Below, in pieces: positions 1 through 8,235 of a stretch of 64,000 bases of DNA. The stretch's first letter is position 1. Each line of letters starts with the position of its first letter. The DNA is from Sipunculus nudus (lineage: Eukaryota > Annelida > Sipuncula > Golfingiida > Sipunculidae), in assembly GCA_026874595.1 (NCBI GenBank), contig CM049316.1, positions 44,593,695-44,657,694 on the forward strand, in the 5' to 3' direction. The translations under genes and the position numbers were made by a program. Under the pieces are notes generated by a model, which had not been told where the DNA came from, did not search any database, and saw only the letters and a list, made by a program, of their open reading frames with translations.

Positions 1-62
1 AATCACACAGCCAAGTGTCAATAAAAATTATAAATATGATAAAAAATTTTGTCAGTGCCTAA

Positions 63-165
63 CATAAGAGGTTATTGGCAATTCTCCACAAATAGGGTTC
101 ATCTTTATCAATGATAAATCTCTTCCCGCATTGACAATATTCGTTCAAAATATAACCAAAATGAA
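63..165 (+). repeat. Internal subrepeat, copy A (U1)
   Basis: Starts CATAAGAGGTTATTG and stays alignable with 1889-1980 for about 90 bp (CCACAAA, TTCATCT/TTTATCT, TCAAT, ATTCAAA). Copy A varies more among units than copy B. Confidence 0.55.
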
Positions 166-675
166 GTATTTGATAATTAAGCATAGTTTATATTGGCTAA
201 ACCTGAGTATCTTTCTTCGGCCGTGTAATATCAGGAACCAGCATTTATCGGGTGTTTTAGGGTAGACCCCCTGCAAAGTTGCACAAGATTAGCGTTTAGG
301 GTGGTGTCGAATCAAAGGGGAAACTCTCCCCAACAAACGTTGGGACTGCATTCGTATGATAGGAGTTGTCTTATGAAAGGGGCAAGGAGAAGTTGACAGA
401 TTTAGGCGTCCGGCCTGTCTTGTGTTCCATTTTCTGCCGCCGATGTATTGGCTGAACTTTGAACAAATAAAATGTGATCCTCCTGTGGCGTAATTATATA
501 ATGATCCATTATGCCTACTGAAGATCCATGAAGGTCAAGCATTTGTTCCAACAGATCATGCCCCAGCGTGAAGGTTGATAATGATCATTTTAACAAATTT
601 CAGACATGCGATCCTTTTGCATAATGATGAAATGGCCACAGCCAGTATCACTGCATCATCACTATACACCTTCAC

Positions 676-830
676 CTTCAGGGCCATCTCCACATTCTTT
701 TCGTGGCTGTACCGGGATTTCAGATGGGATCTTACTGACTTGGTTTAATTTGTCTGCTCCACCAAGGCTCGCCTGACTGTTGTCGGGTGATGGATAACGT
801 CGCTCGTCTTGATAACCCACTGGACTTGGA
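676..830 (-). other. Exon-like minus-strand segment (U1)
   Basis: On the minus strand the segment is preceded by a branch-like TTCTGAC, then CTGCAG as acceptor, and ends at CTGAAG|GTGAAG as a possible donor. This gives a 155-bp candidate exon. The frame 556-837 reads 30 codons, one TAA (745-747), then 62 codons rich in R-N-N codons. It is almost unchanged in all units. It may be an exon of a spliced non-coding transcript, a decayed coding exon, or chance. I do not recognise the peptide. Confidence 0.2.
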
Positions 831-1860
831 CTGCAGGTTATAAATTGTCAGAACAAGAATTTTTAAAAGGAGGGAGCACTAGGACATCAAAGAACACCGG
901 CCAAGCTGTCTCACTAACTTTATTGCCATGGCCTATATTCCTGACCGTAACCGGCTATTGTACTCCGCTCCCCCGCTTATCTTAATACCTCATTTAGCCC
1001 CGCCTGGCTAATTGCCTGTACGCTCGTGAGAGTAAACTCTCGATGGATCTGACAAACTGGGTGTGATTTTAAGAATTACTATAATCATTTGAAGTCAATG
1101 TTCATATCCTGCGCATTCAATAATTAAGAGACACATTAACAACTGGTGTTCGAATGCTAATATACCGGTAGCCATCCTGTCCGAGACGCATGACCCAGGA
1201 GTAGCACAGGCACTCGACAAACTGCACAAATGCGTAATTATTTTTCTCATAGGTTCAATTAAAATTTGCAATATTACAGTTATCAGAAAATATTCTTTCA
1301 AGTAACTATTTTATTTTTAGTGTTAAGTCTTTTGGATGCGCTTTTGTTTGAAGGAATCTGGCCAAACGAGAAAAAACTTCGGACAAACGAGAAAAACACA
1401 GGCTTCCAGCCGGGTCGGTGAGTTGAAAACAGGGGGTGTGCCCATTGTTCCTTTAATATCGTTTGCCATCTGCACCTTAGATTCTTAATGTTTGTATGCC
1501 ATTCATAGGTTAATCAGAATTTAGAAAATTATGTCAACATGGTTTATATAGCGTGTCTTCTTTTGTTGTCTGCATGCATCTGTTGTCAGTCCGTGTGTAA
1601 AGCCCATAGTTCGTTCCAGTGCCTATTTTTAAAATTGAGATTTTTAACTTTGCGGATTCGTTGCTGTACCTCTTTATAGGCATCCTAAATTTTGGCCAAT
1701 GACGGTGGATGGCCACGGTTTTTCTGAGCGAGATGGTAATAGGACACAATTATAATTGCCATTTAAATAAACGGTATCGCTTTGCTTCATTATTTATGAG
1801 TGCCTTTTGATAAGGGAATTTTTTATATTTCATGGTATTGGTGGCGCGAGTATATTAACT

Positions 1861-1870
1861 TATATAAATA
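1861..1870 (+). promoter_or_regulatory. TATA-like box (U1 example)
   Basis: TATATAAATA, preceded by a GC-containing stretch (GGTGGCGCGAG), is present in every complete unit. A start 25 to 35 bp downstream would fall at the AAGAGGTTATTGACC segment, just before the inverted repeat at 1900-1938. In AT-rich DNA such a box can be chance, so this is a candidate only. Confidence 0.3.
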
Positions 1871-1888
1871 AAGAAATAATATGACACG

Positions 1889-1980
1889 CATAAGAGGTTA
1901 TTGACCGTTTTCCACAAAGAGGATTTATCTCGGTCAATCATGACCAATGCAGGCCGATATCCATTCAAATGTAACAAAAA
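1889..1980 (+). repeat. Internal subrepeat, copy B (U1)
   Basis: Diverged second copy of the 63-165 segment, same orientation, 1826 bp downstream. It includes the 8-bp inverted repeat; copy A lacks those pairing arms. Confidence 0.55.
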
Positions 1981-1989
1981 TTTTGGTCA
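1900..1989. other. Nested inverted repeats downstream of TATA-like box (U1)
   Basis: A perfect 8-bp inverted repeat ATTGACCG (1900-1907) / CGGTCAAT (1931-1938) is followed by a perfect 7-bp pair TGACCAA (1941-1947) / TTGGTCA (1983-1989). On the plus strand AATTTTGG (1979-1986) also resembles an Sm site but overlaps the second stem. The arms are kept in nearly all units; U11 has one change in the last arm (GGCCAA near 36288). Confidence 0.4.
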
Positions 1990-2154
1990 AACACGCCGAA
2001 ACCATATTTAACTTTCTGGGCATGAGATTCGAAATGTATATGATATGTTGTTATTGAGAAACCTCCGAATCATTGTTCGGACTAATATCGTGATGTAATC
2101 AATGTATTGTCAAAGAACTAATGTCGTTGCCTTTTTTTTGCGGTCTTTTACAAA

Positions 2155-2191
2155 TTCGCGCTATTCACGGTCGCCGCACGGTGACCGCGAA
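2155..2191. other. Conserved hairpin, changes confined to loops (U1)
   Basis: TTCGCG (2155-2160) pairs with CGCGAA (2186-2191), and within it CGGTC (2168-2172) with GACCG (2183-2187). The two stems share two bases, so they are alternatives or slightly shifted. Variants in other units (CACAGT for CACGGT, GACGC for GCCGC, GCAATT for GCTATT) lie in unpaired positions. Confidence 0.4.
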
Positions 2192-2575
2192 ATTGAAACC
2201 ACGCAGTTTAGATTGCAAACCAGACCACCGATAACTTCAGACACTGCCGATAGGTGGCGATAACTGTCCCTTAAGTCCGTTTTCAGGTCAATATTAGATC
2301 AATGGTAATTTGACCCGTTACTGTGCTTAAATCCAGTAAAATATTATTATAACTGGTCCCATACGCCTTGTTTATACATTACCTTTGTAAAATATATATT
2401 TGTTTGGGTCCTTCGCAATATCCCCTAAATATTCTGGTCAGGTCAAGCACGACTTTTGCACGCATTTTTCCAGGCGTTTCGTTAGAAGGCTTTGAGTGTG
2501 AGTTGATCCTCAACGTGTGTGAAAGGTAAAACCTTTGGTGTTTGATGCTGAAATTTTACTTTTAGTTTGATTATT

Positions 2576-2654
2576 GGGAGGCGCACGGGTACAGTGCTAC
2601 TCCCTCAAAAATTCTGAATATTTAATTCAGCTGAGCGTCATGACCACATGGTCA
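2576..2654 (-). other. Conserved three-hairpin block with Sm-like motif (U1)
   Basis: Read on the minus strand: hairpin TGACCA-TG-TGGTCA (2641-2654); hairpin CTGAAT-TAAAT-ATTCAG (2614-2630); Sm-like motif AATTTTTGA (2605-2613), fitting the RAU(4-6)GR consensus; then a GC-rich hairpin with outer stem GGGAG/CTCCC and inner stem GCAC/GTGC (2576-2604). An Sm site followed by a 3' hairpin is the usual 3' half of Sm-class snRNAs and spliced-leader RNAs. The upstream sequence matches none of U1, U2, U4, U5, U6, U11 or U12 that I can recall. The block is unchanged in all 18 complete units except one loop base, while both flanks vary. Transcription is inferred, not shown. It could instead be a DNA-level element, for example a retrotransposon target or protein-binding site. 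Confidence 0.5.
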
Positions 2655-2660
2655 ATAAAA

Positions 2661-2672
2661 AAAACATATAGC
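2661..2672. other. Empty LINE target site (U1 example)
   Basis: The sequence AAAACATATAGC is the unoccupied form of the site used by all three LINE insertions. Aligning occupied and empty units places the junction of the LINE poly(A) end between 2667 and 2668 (CAT^ATAG). The same empty site is present in every unit lacking a LINE. Confidence 0.85.
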
Positions 2673-2935
2673 AATGGCCCTTCGTCCGTAAAGCTGAATT
2701 GCTCGGGTTTCATCGTACAAATATGTTCAAACTAATTTACAGGTGGTAAAATTATAACATTATTTGTCCGATATGATGATTTTAATCATGTCATACTTCC
2801 GTTATCAATAAAAAGGTAAACACATTGTTATTAAATAATTTACAAATGAAATATAACAAAGATAAAAATGTTATCTTTATTTAACATTTGATAATTTTAT
2901 AATAAATTGCTGAAAAATTCTGGTTTTTTCAAATA

Positions 2936-2950
2936 CCAGTAGATGGCGCT
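2936..2950 (+). promoter_or_regulatory. CTCF-consensus match, once per unit (U1 example)
   Basis: CCAGTAGATGGCGCT fits every position of the metazoan CTCF core CCASYAGRKGGCRSY. It is followed by ACCGCTGG, whose CTGG pairs with the leading CCAG. Intact copies start at 2936, 8188, 11176, 14155, 17144, 20123, 23106, 28358, 34323, 37239, 40226, 46196, 49183, 60202 and 63187. The copies at 31340, 43207 and 57217 have GAC for GGC and probably would not bind. Binding is inferred from the motif only. Confidence 0.45.
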
Positions 2951-5565
2951 ACCGCTGGATAACTTTTCGGGATATACTGTCACAATCACACAGCCAAGTG
3001 TCAATAAAAATTATAAATATGATAAAAAATTTTGTCAGTGCCTAACATAAGAGGTTATTGGCAATTCTCCACAAATAGGGTTCATCTTTATCAATGATAA
3101 ATCTCTTCCCGCATTGACAATATTCGTTCAAAATATAACCAAAATGAAGTATTTGATAATTAAGCATAGTTTATATTGGCTAAACCTGAGTATCTTTCTT
3201 CGGCCGTGTAATATCAGGAACCAGCATTTATCGGGTGTTTTAGGGTAGACCCCCTGCAAAGTTGCACAAGATTAGCGTTTAGGGTGGTGTTGAATCAAAG
3301 GGGAAACTCTCCCCAACAAACGTTGGGACTGCATTCGTATGATAGGAGTTGTCTTATGAAAGGGGCAAGGAGAAGTTGACAGATTTAGGCGTCCGGCCTG
3401 TCTTGTGTTCCATTTTCTGCCGCCGATGTATTGGCTGAACTTTGAATAAATAAAATGTGATCCTCCTGTGGCGTAATTATATAATGATCCATTATGCCTA
3501 CTGAAGATCCATGAAGGTCAAGCATTTGTTCCAACAGATCATGCCCCAGCGTGAAGGTTGATAATGATCATTTTAACAAATTTCAGACAGGCGATCCTTT
3601 TGCATAATGATGAAATGGCCACAGCCAGTATCACTGCATCATCACTATACACCTTCACCTTCAGGGCCATCTCCACATTCTTTTCGTGGCTGTACCGGGA
3701 TTTCAGATGGGATCTTACTGACTTGGTTTAATTTGTCTGCTCCACCAAGGCTCGCCTGACTGTTGTCGGGTGATGGATAACGTCGCTCGTCTTGATAACC
3801 CACTGGACTTGGACTGCAGGTTATAAATTGTCAGAACAAGAATTTTTAAAAGGAGGGAGCACTAGGACATCAAAGAACACCGGCCAAGCTGTCTCACTAA
3901 CTTTATTGCCATGGCCTATATTCCTGACCGTAACCGGCTATTGTACTCCGCTCCCCCGCTTATCTTAATACCTCATTTAGCCCCGCCTGGCTAATTGCCT
4001 GTACGCTCGTGAGAGTAAACTCTCGATGGATTTGACAAACTGGGTGTGATTTTAAGAATTACTATAATCAACTGAAGTCAATGTTCATATCCTGCGCATT
4101 CAATAATTAAGAGACACATTAACAACTGGTGTTCGAATGCTAATATACCGGTAGCCATCCTGTCCGAGACGCATGACCCAGGAGTAGCACAGGCACTCGA
4201 CAAACTGCACAAATGCGTAATTATTTTTCTCATAGGTTCAATTAAAATTTGCAATTTTGCAGTTATCAGAAAATATTCTTTCAAGTAACTATTTTATTTT
4301 TAGTGTTAAGTCTTTTGGATGCGCTTTTGTTTGAAGGAATCTGGCCAAACGAGAAAAACTTCGGACAAACGAGAAAAACACAGGCTTCCAGACGGGTCGG
4401 TGAGTAGAAAACAGGGGGTGTGCCCATTGTTCCTTTAATATTCATTTGCCATCTGCACCTTAGATTCTTAATGTTTGTATGCCATTCATAGGTTAATCAG
4501 AATTTAGAAAATTATGTCAACATGGTTTATATAGCGTGTCTTCTTTTGTTGTCTGCATGCATCTGTTGTCAGTCCGTGTGTAAAGCCCATAGTTCGTTCC
4601 AGTGCCTATTTTTAAAATTGAGATTTTTAACTTTGCGGATTCGTTGCTGTACCTCTTTATAGGCATCCTAAATTTTGGCCAATGACGGTGGATGGCCACG
4701 GTTTTTCTGAGCGAGATGGTAATAGGACACAATTATAATTGCCATTTAAATAAACGGTATCGCTTTGCTTCATTATTTATGAGTGCCTTTTGATAATGGA
4801 ATTTTTTATATTTCATGGTATTGGTGGCGCGAGTATATTAACTTATATAAATAAAGAAATAATATGACGCGCATAAGAGGTTATTGACCGTTTCCCACAA
4901 AGAGGATTTATCTCGGTCAATCATGACCAATGCAGGCCGATATCCATTCAAATATAACAAAAATTTTGGTCAAACACGCCGAAACCATATTTAACTTTCT
5001 GGGTATGATATTCGAAATGTATATGATATGTTGTTATTGAGAAACCTCCGAATCATTGTTCGGACTAATATCGTGATGTAATCAATGTATTGTCAAAGAA
5101 CTAATGTCGTTGCCTTTTTTTTGCGGTCTTTTACAAATTCGCGCTATTCACGGTCGCCGCACAGTGACCGCGAAATTGAAACCACGCAGTTTAGATTGCA
5201 AACCAGACCACCGATAATTTCAGACACTGCCGATAGGTGGCGATAACTGTCCCTTAAGTCCGTTTTCAGGTCAATATTAGACCAATGGTAATTTTTTCCG
5301 TTACTGCGCTTAAATCCAGTAAAATATTATAATAACTGGTCCCATACGCTTTTTATACACTACCCTTGTAATATATATATTTGTTTGGGTCATTCGCAAT
5401 ATCCCCTAAATATTCTGGTCAGGTCAAGCACGACTTTGGCACGCATTTTTCCAGCAGATTCGTTAGAGAGGGAGACAGGCTTTGAGGGCGAGTTGATCCT
5501 CAACGAGTGTGACAGGTAAAACGTTTGGTGTTTGATGTTGAGATATTATTTTTAGTTTGACTATT

Positions 5566-5644
5566 GGGAGGCGCACGGGTACAGTGCTACTCCCTCAAAA
5601 ATTCTGAATATTTAATTCAGCTGAGCGTCATGACCACATGGTCA
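5566..5644 (-). other. Three-hairpin block (U2)
   Basis: Identical to the U1 block. The family-1 LINE begins 12 bp beyond its right end. Confidence 0.5.
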
Positions 5645-5656
5645 ATAAAAAAACAT
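5642..5656. repeat. Target-site duplication, family-1 LINE, 3' side (U2)
   Basis: TCAATAAAAAAACAT, repeated exactly at 7909-7923. It adjoins the poly(T) of the minus-strand element. Confidence 0.9.
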
Positions 5657-6855
5657 TTTTTTTTTTATTGTTTATTTAAAATCAAATATATGTACAATCT
5701 TCTAAGCATACAAACGCTATGTAATAAATCCATAACAAACTAACAATGTGTTTCAAAACAAACATTTCCCATACCAAACACGATAACATATACATCTAAC
5801 ATATTCTAACCTAAGGAAAAATAAATAAATAAATTAATTAATTAATATTAATACTATTAACCGTAACATACATTAAGTGAATGCACCCATATACATTTAT
5901 AAGCATATACTTACATATATACATGCATATACTCCTGCTTAAATGAAAATTAACAAATGTATAAGACAACATAGAACGTATATAGATCGAAGATACACCT
6001 AGCCCCTGGTAAAGTAACTATTAAACAAAATTCTTATTGTGTGAACATCAACACATAAATCCATCCCTAGTCGAAATTTTCCTTACAAAATTACATAATC
6101 GAAATAAACCGCATAAAAACCAAATTTACGGACAAAGGTTGTAAACTCAGACAAGTTCATCCCTAGTTATCAAAGGAAACAAAAAAATCCATCCCTAGTC
6201 ACAGAATATCCAAACAAAATACCTAAAACTTACCAAAATCCAAATTTATGGACGAAGGTAGAAAACACAAACGATTACATCCCTAGATTTATACATAATA
6301 CTGAATCGAAGTAAGCGGGACATAAATTAAAGTACATATTCGGACAAAGGAAAGCATCGAAAATAATCAAATCGAATACTTATTCAGATAAAACAAACCT
6401 AAGCTATTTAACCTCAAAACATGTGTATGCGGACGAAGAGAAGCACTAAAATAACCAAATGGAATACTAAATCAGATAAAACCTCAAAACATACCAGTGA
6501 CAATAGTGACACGAATAAATCAATCCCTAGTCCCAAATTATTCTTACAAAATACAGAATCAAGATAAACCCAAAATTCAAATCACGGACGAAGGCAGAAA
6601 ACACAAACAATTACATCCATAGTTATCAGTGGGGAAAAAAAATCCACCCTATTTGGGCACACACACACACAAAAATCGCTCAAACCTACTGTATGTCCTC
6701 TATTACCAAAAGGATATGATATTTATTCGGACGGAGGGACCATCTACCTAAGTTCCTTTGTAAATATATATGAATAAGTTCGTTAATAAGTTTAGATATG
6801 CACCTATTTATACAGATATTTTTTTCTAAAGCCTAAGCACATTTTTCAAAAAGTA
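5657..6855 (-). other. 3' UTR of family-1 LINE (U2 copy)
   Basis: About 1.2 kb, AT-rich, no ORF. It contains a degenerate repeat with the plus-strand marks TCCCTAG (6064, 6160, 6192, 6280, 6524) and GGACAAAGG/GGACGAAGG variants (about 6129, 6250, 6351, 6431, 6586), a TAAA/TTAA-rich stretch (5820-5850) and a short CA run (6658-6671). Tandem repeats in LINE 3' UTRs are common. Their role here is unknown. Confidence 0.8.
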
Positions 6856-7908
6856 TTATGAAATCAAAATTGAAAGATTAAAACCATCATCTACTGTACA
6901 TAGCGCCCTATTGTGACACCACAACTTCTTAAAATTTTCTTTACCATATTCTCCTTTGTCTTTACCTGAAAGATGCTCCTGTTAAATTCTGCTTATGAGG
7001 ATGTTCTTTAAGACGGAAAACGGAGTAAACGGACGAGACAATATACTTCTATTTCTATTAACCCATAATATATATTTAGCAGCGCATAAAATAAAATCTA
7101 GTAACTGAACACACTCGTCTGAGAATTCTTTCCACCTATGTCTAAAACCAAAACATATAGTATATAAATTTACCTTTATAGATTTACTTGTAATCTTTTC
7201 GAACAATTTATTAACATCGATCCAAAATTTAAAGGCCACAGGGCAATCAGAAAAAATATGCAAATTACTTTCAGTTCGGTTGCATACATGACACAAATCT
7301 GTCATACTTAATTTACATCTTTTTAAAATATCATTAGACGGCAGACATAAATGAAGAAACTTCCAGTTGATATCTAACTGATATGGATCATTCAAATTAC
7401 GGTAACAATACTTAAAGACATGTTTGATATCTAACTCACCCGTGAAAATTCGCCTCCAAGAGGCCATGCAAATTGGTTCATACACCTGTCTCAATAATAT
7501 ATATATATTCTTCGTGGTAAATTTATCAGATTCTAAAACTTTGTCACGTTCACAATTAATAACATAATCTTTCACATAATCAGTCTCTAAACCTTTTCTC
7601 AGAACTGAAATCCACTGTGATGGAAAACACTCAATCAAGTTATAATATCTGGTCTTAAACCAGTCTACTTTGGGAATCTTAAAACGAGATGCAACTTCCT
7701 CTAATCTGTGAAAATAACCAATGCGCCTATTCCAGACATGTTTAACTAAAGTACAACCATTTAAAATAAATTCCTTAAACATAAAAGGTTTTCCTTCGTC
7801 ATTACACAATTGTGGATTCAAAAATATAGACTCATTCAATATAACTTTCTTATTGAACGGATGCTTTCTGGCTGTAATATTTAATTTCTGACACAATCTT
7901 AACATTTC
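6856..7908 (-). pseudogene. ORF2 C-terminal remnant, family-1 LINE
   Basis: The first ATG is at 7905, giving a 307-residue open stretch to a TAA at 6982-6984. It aligns with family-2 ORF2 residues 938-1242: NRRIGYFHR block, LDINWK block and a C-x2-C-x7-H-x4-C finger (CHVC...H...C). Past the TAA the same frame continues with residues matching family 2 (LWCHNRALCTVDD against LWCYKNALCSVDD) to a TAA at 6856-6858. The TAA at 6982 is therefore premature, replacing the residue aligned with Lys1243. Endonuclease and reverse transcriptase domains are absent. Confidence 0.9.
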
Positions 7909-7923
7909 TCAATAAAAAAACAT
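7909..7923. repeat. Target-site duplication, family-1 LINE, 5' side (U2)
   Basis: Exact repeat of 5642-5656, followed by ATAGCAATGACC, the right half of the empty site. Confidence 0.9.
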
Positions 7924-8235
7924 ATAGCAATGACCCTTCGTCCGTAATGTAAAATTGGCCGGGTTTCCGCGTACAAATATGTTCGAACTAATTTCCTGGT
8001 AGTAAAATTATAACATAATTTGTCCGATAAGCCTATATTAATCATATACTTCCGTTATCAATAAAAAAGTAAACACATTGTTATTAATTAATTTACAAAT
8101 AAAATATAACAAAGAAAATATGTTATTTTTATTTAACATTTGATAATTTTATAATAAATTGCTGAATAATTCTGGTTTTATCAAATACCAGTAGATGGCG
8201 CTACCGCTGGAAAACTTTTCGGGTTATACTGTCAC

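Larger units (their letters stand above)
1..2983. repeat. Array unit U1 (reference unit)
   Basis: Reference for unit positions. It holds: internal subrepeat copy A (63-165); a homogenised segment (about 345-1075) containing a minus-strand exon-like stretch (676-830); a TATA-like box (1861-1870); inverted repeats (1900-1989); a hairpin (2155-2191); the three-hairpin block (2576-2654); an empty LINE target (2661-2672); and a CTCF-like site (2936-2950). No ATG-initiated ORF of useful length is present. It is nearly identical to U7 at an offset of 20170 bp, differing at least at 1140-1141 (CA versus TT in U7). Confidence 0.95.
5657..7908 (-). mobile_element. 5'-truncated LINE, family 1 (L1/Tx1-like)
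   Basis: A 2252-bp minus-strand non-LTR retrotransposon fragment. In element order: the last ~350 codons of ORF2 (7908 to 6856), a long 3' UTR (6855 to about 5667), AATAAA (5671-5676) and a poly(A) tail (5657-5666). It is bounded by an exact 15-bp duplication. Truncation is at a codon matching residue 937 of the family-2 ORF2. Roughly half of the residues agree with family 2, so it is a separate but related family. It cannot move on its own. Confidence 0.93.
2984..8235. repeat. Array unit U2, carrying family-1 LINE
   Basis: A unit interrupted at its LINE target by a 2252-bp truncated retrotransposon plus a 15-bp target duplication. Upstream of the hairpin block it has the variant with GAGAGGGAGACAGG (about 5465-5485). 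Downstream of the insertion it has the GACCCTTCG type of flank, which differs from U1 at many positions. It is nearly identical to U8. Confidence 0.95.

Noticed and set aside
1141-1160. tRNA-like B box (GTGTTCGAATGC)
   Set aside because: It fails the GGTTCGANTCC consensus, and no A box or acceptor pairing is found around it.
1095-1301. 68-codon minus-strand frame repeated in most units
   Set aside because: It opens with TTG, not ATG, is stopped in U7 (21310-21311) and mostly deleted in U11, and differences change amino acids freely. It is a by-product of repeat identity.
1534-1749. 71-codon minus-strand frame repeated in all complete units except U11
   Set aside because: It starts with TTG in a eukaryotic context, and differences between units include several non-conservative changes. 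No family resemblance.
2576-2654. Known U snRNA (U5 or U12 considered because of the AATTTTTGA plus hairpin)
   Set aside because: Upstream bases lack the U5 loop CGCCTTTTAC and the U12 5' region. Only the general 3' architecture agrees.
2654-2659. AATAAA on the plus strand as a polyadenylation signal of a unit transcript
   Set aside because: It is part of an A-run, no downstream U/GU-rich element is evident, and no upstream plus-strand gene was found.
2730-2750. Spliced-leader donor (CCT|GTAAAT on the minus strand) upstream of the Sm-like block
   Set aside because: In units of the other flank type the same place reads CCAGGAAAT, which destroys the GT, so no conserved donor exists.
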